A program made the position numbers and the translations under genes. The notes below the pieces were generated by a model. The model searched no databases. It saw nothing but the letters and a program-made list of their open reading frames with translations, and was not told the DNA's origin. A stretch of 64,000 bases of DNA from NCBI RefSeq assembly GCF_040958095.1, contig NC_091181.1:30716029-30780028 (forward strand). Reading direction: 5' to 3'. Each line of letters opens with the position of its first letter. Position 1 is the first letter of the stretch. The stretch comes from Procambarus clarkii. Lineage: Eukaryota > Arthropoda > Malacostraca > Decapoda > Cambaridae. Shown here piece by piece: positions 56,701-64,000 of the stretch.

Positions 56701-59700
56701 AATGCTGAGCCCTCGCCCTTCCCAATGAAATGCTTGGCATTTACTTCCACTGCTCAGGTACTGTTAAAGACCATAAACTCCCAGCACTGTGTTTATGGTC
56801 TTGTTTCTTCTACTCTACACAATTTCTTACTTATCCAGGTGTTGTAAATGCCATACCTGTAGCATACTATCCAAGCTTTAGGTCACATTAATTGGTATTA
56901 TTTGTCTGTCGCTTCAAGAAATAAAGGAAATTCCTTCCTATTAACGTACATGTTTCCTCTCATTACACAATCTAGTTAACTTCTAGCTATATAAAATTGG
57001 TAGATTGAAAATGGAATAAGTATCAATATTAGGGAAATACTGAATAACACTTTTTTCACAACAATGCTTCTGTGAACCTTTAAACCCATGTTTTCAAGTA
57101 CTGTTCAGTGCAAGTCCTAATCTTAAGTTGTTTTGTTGCAAACTAAAATGGAAAAAACAATGATTCTTACCAGAGATTATTTTTTAGTGCTACAATAGCA
57201 TCATCTAAAGCTTGTCTGTATGCTTGGATGATGATTACAGGATGCATCTTGTGCTCTAAGAACTGTTCTGCCACTGCTAACATTTCTCCAGCAAGGATTA
57301 CAACACTGGTAGTACCATCACCAACCTTTAAGGAGATTAAACATTTTGTAATTACCTAAATCTACAATTTCAATAATTCCTATTATAAAACTAAAGCATC
57401 TAAAAATAAAAAATAGAAACACGTAGTTAGCCCCCAATAAAGCAATATGTTTATTGCACAGGATGGCTTTCTTTTGCAGCAGCAGTTCAACAAGACAAGT
57501 GCTAATTAGGGTAATTATTCCATTCTATATACATACCAAGATGTGCCCCAGAAAGTATAATTTGTTTCACCAAAGTGAGATTACTGCATACCTAAACTAT
57601 AAGTAATGCCCACATGCACTGCAAATATTGTAGTTCATCTAACCGACCAATTTGTTATACAGTAGTATACAAACACTAAGAAATAAATTTAAGTTACAAA
57701 CCTCTTCATCTTGAGTGCGAGCAATTTCAATCATGTGCTTGGCTGCTGGGTGCTGGACGGTAATTTCTCGCAAGATAGCATTTCCATCATTAGTCATCAC
57801 AATGCCACCCATGGGGTCCATCAACATCTTCAACATTGATCGTGGCCCAAGACAGGTGCGTATAACATCAGCTATCATCTGAAAATTTGTGGTAAATATT
57901 TAAATACATGTGTACACCTACAGACCGTTTAAAGGGAAATATGAACTAGTCTGAATGGTTCGTGTCATTTTAGCCTACAATGCATCCAATCATTTTACAT
58001 TCAGGGGGCTGGTTACTGCTGGGTGAACATTGAGCAATATGTATCCACTTGTCTCTACCAAGAGCACATACCAGAGTTGCTGTAGCTGAAGTAAGTGGGC
58101 GAGGGCAATAATCAAACCGATGTCCAAATCAAACCAATAATCAAACTGCTGATATCCTCAGCACAACCATCTATCATCAGGTCATCTTCAAAGATATCCT
58201 ACTTCAAGCTCAAACATAATACACTACATAAATCTCCAAATGTCAAAAAATAAAGAACCAGATCTGTTCATCAGGTAATTAAGGTTTTCCAAATCTTCAC
58301 ATCAGGTCCAGCCCTAGGGTCCTTCCATGCCAAATCACAAAAAAGTGGACGTTTCACTCTGACCAATGGAAACCCTGCACCTTGTCTTCCAGTAGTAATG
58401 AGTAATTTTCTGCAAAGTCACACAACACAATTTCACCAATATCCACACTATCATCTTTCAGGCTTTTCAAATACAGTATGTTGATTGCTGAACAGCAATG
58501 AAAAGGCACATAATGAGTCACAATAACGTGGCTAAAGATATGAAGATCAAACCCCACACCAAAAGATGAGGAGACGACGATGTTTCACAATCGACTTGAT
58601 AATGGTCCAGGACAGACCGAAATGTCATCGTCTCCTCAGTTTCTGGTATGTGGTTTGGTCAGCAATGAAAGAGTGCATCTGTAGTTGCATTAACTTTGAA
58701 ATGAATAAATGAATTCTTCAATGGACTTGTCAAGTGTGCATGTCTGACGTAGTCCAGTTTCCAGGTAACATTTCAATGACATTCCATTATAGTACATTTT
58801 CAAATATATTCTTTATATTATTATTATTATAGACCCTGTGCATTCGCCACATTGTTAGAACACACACTTTATTTTAAGCGGGTTGCAAATTAATTGCCAG
58901 ATGGTGGTAACTGTTAAGATGAATATCCTGGTCTTCCATTAATTTAATTTGCACCCGACCATTAACAATTTCACATTCTGATGTAAAGCACAAACAAATA
59001 CTGTACATTGTCTACCACTTGCTCCCACAAGAACACTATGTTCAAGATGCCAAGAGGCAAATTTTGAAAGACAGTTTTCATACCAGGATGTGACTGAAGT
59101 GAACATACACTTCTGCAAGATTGTTTAAGACTAGCCTCTTTTGTAGGTGCTCTTTTTGCACCATCTCTTCTAACCACTACAAAGTCGTCCTTGCCAGGCA
59201 TAATTCTATCATTGACTTTAGACTTTCAGTTATGAACAAGCAAGTAATAGTGGCATTATTTATCCCATTGGAAACCCTGCTGTGTGAATATCAGCATCAC
59301 TGTTGGCCGTCACATCAAAAAACGGAAATATCAGCTCACAAAACTATACCCGGCAACTCTTTGAACAGCGAGAAAACCGATGCTAAAACTAAAATGTTAT
59401 TTTTAAATAAAAGTACATAATGAGGCACTACAGAAGGCTAATTGGCTCATGGGAGGCAGCTTCTTTTTATACCAAACTACATCCACTTGGGGTACATAGT
59501 GAAAATGATCCTTTTCTAATTATAAAAACCATGTACTATACTGTTAAGTAGGTGGGTTTTTGTGAACCATATTGCATACACAAGTTATCCCACCCACTCA
59601 TGTGTCTAGCCTGCAGATGAAACAATAACAATCCCACATCTCCCAATGTAATCACAATGGCGTGATATATCAATAAAAATTATTTAGAGGGAATGGAGTG

Positions 59701-60948
59701 ACTCGACTCCATTGTTAATCCAACAACTATTGTTACCTGATAACCTCATCACAAGACTTTGCATCGTCTCTGCATTTATTTTTTTCTTTAAATATGGTAC
59801 ACAGTCTATACCTATTCATGAGTAAAGCAAATAGGAAATATTACTGCCTTATCGAATCTCATACTGTCTGTCCCGTAATAACCACCACTACGTACAGAGG
59901 CTCCGAGTTAAATTTGAGTGCCACGATGCTCAAAAACTAGTACTGCACCATGAAATTATTGCTGGTAGCTAGTTTCACTGCAGGCAAGTCTGTAATTTTG
60001 CACATTGACCATTTTGCTCAAAACTTTATTTTTAGTTACATTTGTTCTTGTATTTCTGCAAGTTTTCAATACCATGCTAAACATTGGTCACATGCAAGTC
60101 AGGTTAACTTTTAAAACCTTTTAGTGACTTGTGTGAAGCCTCGTCCCGTGAGCTCGGTGATGAACACCAGCACCTTCAACAGGAGCCCCAGAGTAATCAC
60201 GCTCTATCATCCCGTGTCTAAACCTAACCATCATATAAAATACAATGATATAATATACATATATATACTGTACATAATTTTTTGAATATTAACAGTACTG
60301 CGAGGTGTACGACATCACCGACGTAATCAGATCATACCCCGGGATTATTCTGCAACGTCTGAATCGGAAACAAATCAATGCCACAAGGCATTGCCTAACG
60401 ATGATGATGCCTAACGCCATCAATAGATCATTCAGGCAAAATCATCAATGGGTGTGGCCAGCACTTGGGTGGGTGACTGGGAAGCCTCACCGACCCAAGG
60501 AGACGCATTAATACGGTGACGGGGAGGGGTGGTGACCCCGACCACCAGTACCAGGGACACTATAGTAACATAGCACATGGATAATATACGAGTGAGGAGA
60601 GAGAGAGACAGAGAAGAGAGCTCACCTTGCCAGCATTGATGTTCTGCATCTGCACCTTGCGTCCACTCTCCCGCTTCGTGTTCTGGTCTGAAACACACAT
60701 ATACTCTCAACACACACATATAACACATCGTACATATACCACAACTATATACACACATTACAATTCCTCTGTCGGTGAATCAATTATTATGGAAATTTGG
60801 CGGCGGCGCCGACGAGGTGTTCATCAAGAGTGCCTTAACGCCGTATTTAATAATAATCAAATACTTCTGAGTGTGGCACATGGTGGCTTCTGTCCCTGGT
60901 GAGTTATAACTTACTGAGAACAATGATAGGTTGGCCTCCGCCCATCAT
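50649..60948 (-). CDS. CCT3: T-complex protein 1 subunit gamma (CCT3), ten coding exons
   Basis: A subunit of the eight-membered cytosolic chaperonin TRiC/CCT, which folds actin, tubulin and other proteins using ATP. Coding exons, 5-prime to 3-prime on the minus strand: 60948-60915, 60687-60626, 57878-57702, 57325-57171, 55896-55708, 55319-55130, 54280-54017, 53007-52735, 51327-51133, 50756-50649; all introns are GT-AG. After allowing for the frame breaks the product is about 547 residues, the size of animal CCT3 (human 545). Visible motifs: start MMGGGQPIIVL, QNTKRESGRK (about 13-22), LGPRSM (42-47), TNDGNAI (61-67), ATP-site GDGTTS (93-98), apical ITEKGVSDLAQHY, LLPGGGAVE (409-417) and IWEPLAVKLQ. 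Exons 5 (+2 nt) and 6 (+1 nt) are out of frame. These are probably base-calling or assembly errors, but a defective allele is possible. Confidence 0.95.
51133..51327 (-). CDS. CCT3: CCT3 coding exon 9
   Basis: 65 codons, VIPRTLSQNCGANIIRLL to QVYKTAVE. Equatorial domain with WGVDGETGEL and IWEPLAVK. Confidence 0.95.
51565..51985. repeat. Foldback/duplicated repeat in CCT3 intron 8
   Basis: TATGCATATACACCTG near 51636 is inverted as CAGATGTATATGCATATAAT near 51822. TATACTCGTTTCAGTTTTCT and TATACTCGTTTCGGTTTTCT are direct repeats about 200 bp apart. It resembles a partly duplicated MITE. No coding. Confidence 0.6.
52245..52330 (-). mobile_element. tRNA-derived SINE (second type), fragment
   Basis: CAAATCCACAAGCGCCGTGA, CGAGGATTTGAACCTACGTC: reversed, in CCT3 intron 8. 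It faces the copy at 52468. Confidence 0.72.
52468..52565 (+). mobile_element. tRNA-derived SINE (second type)
   Basis: GTTGTAGCTCAGTTGATTAA (A-box-like), GGTTCGAATCC (B-box), CCTGTGGATTTATT tail. It forms an inverted pair with 52245-52330. Confidence 0.78.
52735..53007 (-). CDS. CCT3: CCT3 coding exon 8
   Basis: 91 codons, IGDEYFTFITECKNPKAC to YTALAQALE. Contains the LLRG and PGGGAVE motifs that return the chain to the equatorial domain. Confidence 0.95.
54017..54280 (-). CDS. CCT3: CCT3 coding exon 7
   Basis: 88 codons, MLEIEEEHVKSLCADLI to GTGAGLFEVKK. Apical to intermediate domain, with ITEKGVSDLAQHYF and DNNRIARACGA conserved. Confidence 0.95.
55130..55319 (-). CDS. CCT3: CCT3 coding exon 6, frame disrupted
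   Basis: Encodes IPGGKIEDCQVLTGIMVNKD, VTHQRMKRRIENPRIILLDC, PLEYKKGESQTNVELSSE, then out of frame. QDFTK follows in the +1 frame and ends in phase 0 at the donor GTATGT. The length is 190 where 189 is needed; the extra base is about 55145. The neighbouring apical-domain sequence is well conserved. Confidence 0.88.
55708..55896 (-). CDS. CCT3: CCT3 coding exon 5, frame disrupted
   Basis: Encodes IPVDLNSEEQTIEVIKSCIG, TKFMGQYA, then in another frame LACSIALQAVKTVTTEEGGQ, KEIDIKKWARIEK. The exon is 189 bp, but its phases (1 nt in, 0 out) require a length of 1 mod 3, so there are two surplus bases. The frame changes at about 55805-55811, where the plus strand reads CCAAAGTCC. One extra base in each of the AAA and CC runs would explain it and would give ADLA, as expected for the family. 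Confidence 0.85.
57171..57325 (-). CDS. CCT3: CCT3 coding exon 4
   Basis: Begins VGDGTTSVVILAGEML, including the Asp of GDGTT needed for ATP hydrolysis in chaperonins, and ends ALKNNL plus two bases of a Cys codon (phase 2). Confidence 0.95.
57702..57878 (-). CDS. CCT3: CCT3 coding exon 3
   Basis: 59 codons, MIADVIRTCLGPRSM to ARTQDEE. Carries the nucleotide-phosphate loop LGP and the TNDGNAILRE chaperonin signature. Confidence 0.95.
58504..58659. mobile_element. Foldback retroposon (copy 6) in CCT3 intron 2, 11-bp TSD
   Basis: A diverged copy: GAGTCACAATAACGTGGCTA head. Both arms carry the private form GAGGAGACGA (left GATGAGGAGACGACGATG, right CATCGTCTCCTC) in place of the usual AAGGGACGA. 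TSD CAGCAATGAAA at 58493-58503 and 58660-58670. Confidence 0.83.
60451..60505 (+). other. 5S rRNA-like fragment (tentative)
   Basis: GCCAGCACTTGGGTGGGTGA, CTGGGAAGCC resembles the internal control region of 5S rRNA (TTAGTACTTGGATGGGTGAC). The rest of a 5S gene is not seen, so it is at most a fragment or a 5S-derived repeat inside CCT3 intron 2. Confidence 0.3.
60626..60687 (-). CDS. CCT3: CCT3 coding exon 2
   Basis: Encodes QNTKRESGRKVQMQNINAGK (after the split Asn), the N-terminal strand of the equatorial domain. Ends in phase 0 before GTGAGC. It is followed by a 2.75-kb intron containing a foldback retroposon. Confidence 0.93.
60915..60948 (-). CDS. CCT3: CCT3 coding exon 1
   Basis: Encodes MMGGGQPIIVL plus the first base of an Asn codon, then GTAAGT. 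Chosen because the split A/AC codon joins in frame to exon 2 and gives VLNQNTKRESGRK, matching the family N-terminus (MMG...VLSQNTKRESGRK in human). The first of two adjacent ATGs is taken as start. Confidence 0.88.
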
Positions 60949-61635
60949 CTTGGAGGTGTTTAGTGTACAGTTGTTGAAGACGTCCACACCAGCACGCCGC
61001 ACTGCTCACTCCTCGCCCACACTCACCCTCGCTGCACCTTCTCTACCTTATTCTACCACATTTAATTTCCTAAAAATTATTATACGTGTCTGAAAGTACT
61101 ATTTTTTATTATTGAGGCCGAAATTAGGATAATAGTAGTTTAATATATGAATCATTCTCGTGTTCGATTTCAACCGGGAATATTCTGGAAGATTCTGGAT
61201 TTGTTTATTTTTATTTATCTTATGTCAAAAATAAATATAGATTTTTACTATGTACGGTTTATGTTAGTTGCTATAAGAGTATTATTTATCATTAAATTAA
61301 AAGTATGTGAAATGGTAACATAGTATTACATGTGGCAAGAAGACCAAGTCTTAGACACTTACAACAGAACACAAGTGACACAAATGATAAAATTTAATAT
61401 TTTTTATTGTCTTCTAACTATACACAATTCTTAATATGAAATATATAATATTATGTGTAATTAATACTTTTGTTTTTGTGTTAGAAACAATGATACAAGA
61501 AGTAAGAGGCAGTGTGAGTGGGGAGTTTAGGTGAGGGGTCCCTGCGCCGTGAGCGTCGGTCGTAAACAAACTGAAGGAGACGTGAGCGGCGACGACGACG
61601 ACGACGACACCTCCTGCAGGAACCTTCCCCTCACC
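60949..61635. promoter_or_regulatory. Divergent CCT3 / MBD2/3 promoter region with 5-prime leaders
   Basis: 687 bp between the two start codons. The CCT3 side (60950-61040) and MBD side (61500-61635) are GC-richer; the middle is AT-rich. No TATA box is convincing. It is free of the transposon families that fill the rest of the window. Confidence 0.6.
61178..61195. promoter_or_regulatory. Heat-shock element, four perfect units
   Basis: GAATATTCTGGAAGATTC: GAA at 61178, TTC at 61183, GAA at 61188 and TTC at 61193, each spaced by 5 bp, with an imperfect fifth (GAT at 61198). This is the inverted nGAAn array bound by heat-shock factor trimers. It lies 230 bp upstream of the CCT3 ATG. Confidence 0.75.
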
Positions 61636-61757
61636 ATGTCTGTGCAGATAGAGAAGCGGCGCTATGACTGTTCAGCTTTACCGAAAGGCTGGAAAAGAGA
61701 GGAAGTTCTGAGAAAGACGGGTCTCACTTCAGGAAAGGTCGACGTGTACTACTATAG
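61636..61757 (+). CDS. MBD2/3: MBD2/3 coding exon 1
   Basis: 40 codons plus two bases (AG of a Ser codon), ending VDVYYY before GTAATG. The upstream leader has an in-frame run of GAC codons that is open but lacks ATG, so it is taken as untranslated. Confidence 0.93.
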
Positions 61758-64000
61758 GTAATGCTCTCAGGAAGACGAGATGATCCACTTTGAAATATTT
61801 ATCTATATCCTCAATGCCTCGCTTCCTATCATGGGTGGCTGTGGTAGAAGTTTCTACAAGAGGCTTTATCACCACACTAACCTTTTACTCTCAAACACAG
61901 TCAACTCCCCCCCCTCCCTACCTTTTTTAATATATTGTTTAATTCTTCCTTTCCAAGATACTGCACTTGCCAACTTCCTCTACTACATGATTACCTTATT
62001 TTACCCTTGTAAAATTGACCTCTTGTGGGCCAATAGGCCTACCATTTCCTTAATTCTTATGTTCTTATATTCTTACAGTAGGTAGGTCTTATATAAATAC
62101 ATCCTCTCATCACTATACCTATCTAAACTATTGTTGAAATTTGTTAAACTGTCTGTCTTAATAATTCTAGCTGCCAATCCATTCTACTTATCCACAACCA
62201 TATTTCTAAACCAAGACTTCTGTGCTCAATTTCTGTAGCTTATACCTGTTGTTATAAGATTTGACTTTCCAACAATTTCAGAACTCCTTTTTATATCCCC
62301 CTGACCCACTTGAACACCTTGATCATATCCCTCCTTATCCTGTGTTTCTATTTTGTGCAGATTGAGACATCAGTCTGGCTTTGTAGGAAATGTTCATGGT
62401 ACCTTATCTTTCTTTGTATTTTCTCTAAGAGAGACCATGTCCATTCTGTGGTATGGCAACCAGAACTACAGAATGAAGTGGGGCTTCATCAGTCCTAGAT
62501 ATAGTTAAAGAATAATGTTCATGCTTCTGTTGCTTTTCATTATTAAAAGTTGCACATTGGTCTATTTCGTGCATCTGTGTATTATTGTCTCAGCCTCAGG
62601 TCCCCACTTACTGAGACTAATCAATCTCTCACAGTTTGATCAATGTGTGACTTATTGATGAGCAATTGCAATATATGGTATATGAGCAATATAGCATTGC
62701 TATATACAACTTGTCATTGTATATAATATTGCTATATACAATTTTAATTTGTCATTGTTTTGTCCAGCACTAGTGAAGCAGTGCTTCTTCTCGCTCCTCT
62801 GCTGCCTTCCTTCTCCTCTGCCTTCACTGCCTCTTTCTATGCCTCCTCATCCTCCTCCTTTACCTCTTCTCCTCTGCCTGCTCCTCCTCCTTTTTCTTCT
62901 CCATTATTAGTTCCTCTTCCGAGGAATTAATAATGTCGTGTATCAACAGCATTGTTAATTCATTAATAATTAATTTTGTTGGGGAACAGGCAGCCGTGCA
63001 TATATTCAGGTTAGACTTGTGTCAAGGTCCCTTATCTTAGCTTAGGTGAACATCTGACCACCGCCAGGTTGCAACCCCACAACAAGCTGACTAAATCTTG
63101 GATACCTTTTTTACTATAAGGTGAATTAGGGGAATTAGGTGATTGGAAACGCCCCCAACCATTTCTGTCTCGCCTAGTATTCAAACCCAGAATTCTTATG
63201 CAGGCGATGAGTCACAATAACGTGGCTGAAGTATGTTGACCAGACCACACACTAGAAATTGAAGGGACGACGACGTTTCAGTCCGTCCTGGACCATTCTC
63301 AAGTCGATTGTGAGAATGGTCCAGGACGGACCATTCTCACGGTCGGTCCAGGACGGACCAATGGTCACAATCGACTTGAGAATGGTCCAGGACGGACCGA
63401 AACGTCGTCCCTTCAATTTCTAGTGTGTGGTCTGGTCAACACCAGAATTCTTGATTGTGTCGAACATCTGTACTAACAGGATCCATTTTATTTAATATAC
63501 TCCCAAAAATGTTACCAAGTTCAAAGTGCACAAAAATTATCGTAATTGTAGATACTGTGCATGAAAATTTAAATGAATATTATTATTATTTTCAGTCCTA
63601 GTGGAAAAAAGTTCCGAAGTAAGCCTCAGTTGACACGGTACATTGGAGATTCAGTGGATTTATCATCATTTGACTTCCGAACAGGGAAAGTAAATCCAAT
63701 GCTTGCAAGAAAAAACAAAAAACCAAGAGGAACATTATTTGATTACAGGTGAGGTGATAATGGTTTATGTACTTACCTGAAATGTAAGTACTGTATTGTA
63801 TTTTTATGTTGATTTGTTAAAATATATTTTTTCTTATGACTTTGATATATAGTACTGTATATATTTTATAACAAAATGTTTTTTTCTTTCTTAATATTTA
63901 TTACACTAATAATAACTTCAGTCGTGGGATGCGAAATGATGCATCACTAGTTCCTCCAATTCGCCAAACTGCCTCAATATTCAAGCAACCTGTAACAGTC
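61636..64000 (+). CDS. MBD2/3: Methyl-CpG-binding domain protein 2/3 (partial, first three exons)
   Basis: A subunit of the NuRD chromatin-remodelling and deacetylase complex that reads methylated CpG. Coding exons: 61636-61757, 63596-63748, 63922 to beyond 64000, with GT-AG introns. The translation starts MSVQIEKRRYDCSALPKGWK, continues through the MBD (VDVYYYSPSGKKFRSKPQLT, RYIGDSVDLSSFDFRTGK), a basic linker (KVNPMLARKNKKPRG), and PPIRQTASIFKQPVT, the conserved segment after the MBD. The start is the first in-frame ATG after a TAG at 61528. MBD2-type residues K34 and Y38 are present, and the arginine positions R26 and R48 are kept. The rest, including the expected C-terminal coiled coil, lies outside the window. 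Confidence 0.95.
61930..62510 (-). pseudogene. LINE 3-prime relic in MBD2/3 intron 1
   Basis: The complement has a tail rich in AAGAACATAAGAATTAAGG and GGCCTATTGGCCCACAAGAG, preceded by GGGATATGATCAAGGTGTTC (RDMI.VF in translation) and scattered RT-thumb-like codons with many stops. Consistent with a decayed non-LTR element of another family. Confidence 0.5.
63198..63441. mobile_element. Foldback retroposon (copy 7) in MBD2/3 intron 1, 11-bp TSD
   Basis: The longest copy (244 bp), with an additional inner inverted duplication around GGTCCAGGACGGACC. Arm-specific variant: CTAGAAATTGAAGG on the left and CCTTCAATTTCTAG on the right. TSD CCAGAATTCTT at 63187-63197 and 63442-63452. Confidence 0.88.
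63596..63748 (+). CDS. MBD2/3: MBD2/3 coding exon 2
   Basis: Completes the Ser codon, then PSGKKFRSKPQLTRYIGDSV to GTLFDY, ending in phase 2 before GTGAGG. Second half of the MBD with the FDFRTGK motif. Confidence 0.95.
63922..64000 (+). CDS. MBD2/3: MBD2/3 coding exon 3 (runs off the window)
   Basis: Completes a Ser codon, then RGMRNDASLVPPIRQTASIF, KQPVTV. No donor is seen before the window end. Confidence 0.93.

Noticed and set aside
61531-61635. N-terminal extension of MBD2/3 with an Asp run
   Set aside because: The frame is open after a TAG at 61528 but begins with GTG and contains no ATG before 61636, so it is treated as 5-prime leader.

Overview
This is animal nuclear DNA, almost certainly from a decapod crustacean and most like an astacid or cambarid crayfish (the species cannot be fixed by eye). 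The evidence is spliceosomal introns, arthropod-type CCTAA/TTAGG motifs, and dense families of short interspersed repeats I associate with crayfish (a tRNA-headed SINE ending in a CATCTCAAGATAACC-like tail, and a foldback repeat with core GACGACGTTTCGGTCCG).

Layout. About 1-50,500 holds no gene that I can support. It is repeat-rich intergenic DNA: minisatellites (32, 33, 46, 47, 57, 14, 16 and 31 bp units), microsatellites (AC, AT, GGAA), tRNA-derived SINEs, several families of very short retroposons with 9-14 bp target-site duplications (TSDs), foldback elements, MITEs, and decayed LINE pieces (endonuclease, RT thumb, C-terminal tail). Long open frames over the minisatellites, including three overlapping frames of about 870-900 codons at 34.4-37.1 kb, come from stop-free tandem repeats and are not genes.

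The last 13.5 kb carries two conserved genes in divergent orientation. On the minus strand, CCT3 (gamma subunit of the cytosolic chaperonin TRiC/CCT) is present from start to stop in ten coding exons (60948 down to 50649), followed by an AATAAA signal. Nine introns all have GT-AG ends. Two neighbouring exons (5 and 6) carry reading-frame breaks, probably assembly or read errors, though a decayed allele is possible. On the plus strand, an MBD2/3 methyl-CpG-binding protein begins at 61636; three exons are visible and the gene runs off the window. The 687 bp between the two start codons contains a near-ideal heat-shock element (four alternating GAA/TTC units), which makes sense for a chaperonin gene.

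The most interesting non-genic signals are: (1) a roughly 74-82 bp retroposon with four of four copies flanked by perfect 9-12 bp TSDs; (2) a foldback retroposon, seven of seven copies with 10-14 bp TSDs, whose two arms co-vary copy by copy and which contains hammerhead-ribozyme-like hairpins; (3) a MITE carrying inverted CCTAA/TTAGG telomere-like blocks, inserted in TA microsatellites; (4) nested insertions that give relative ages.
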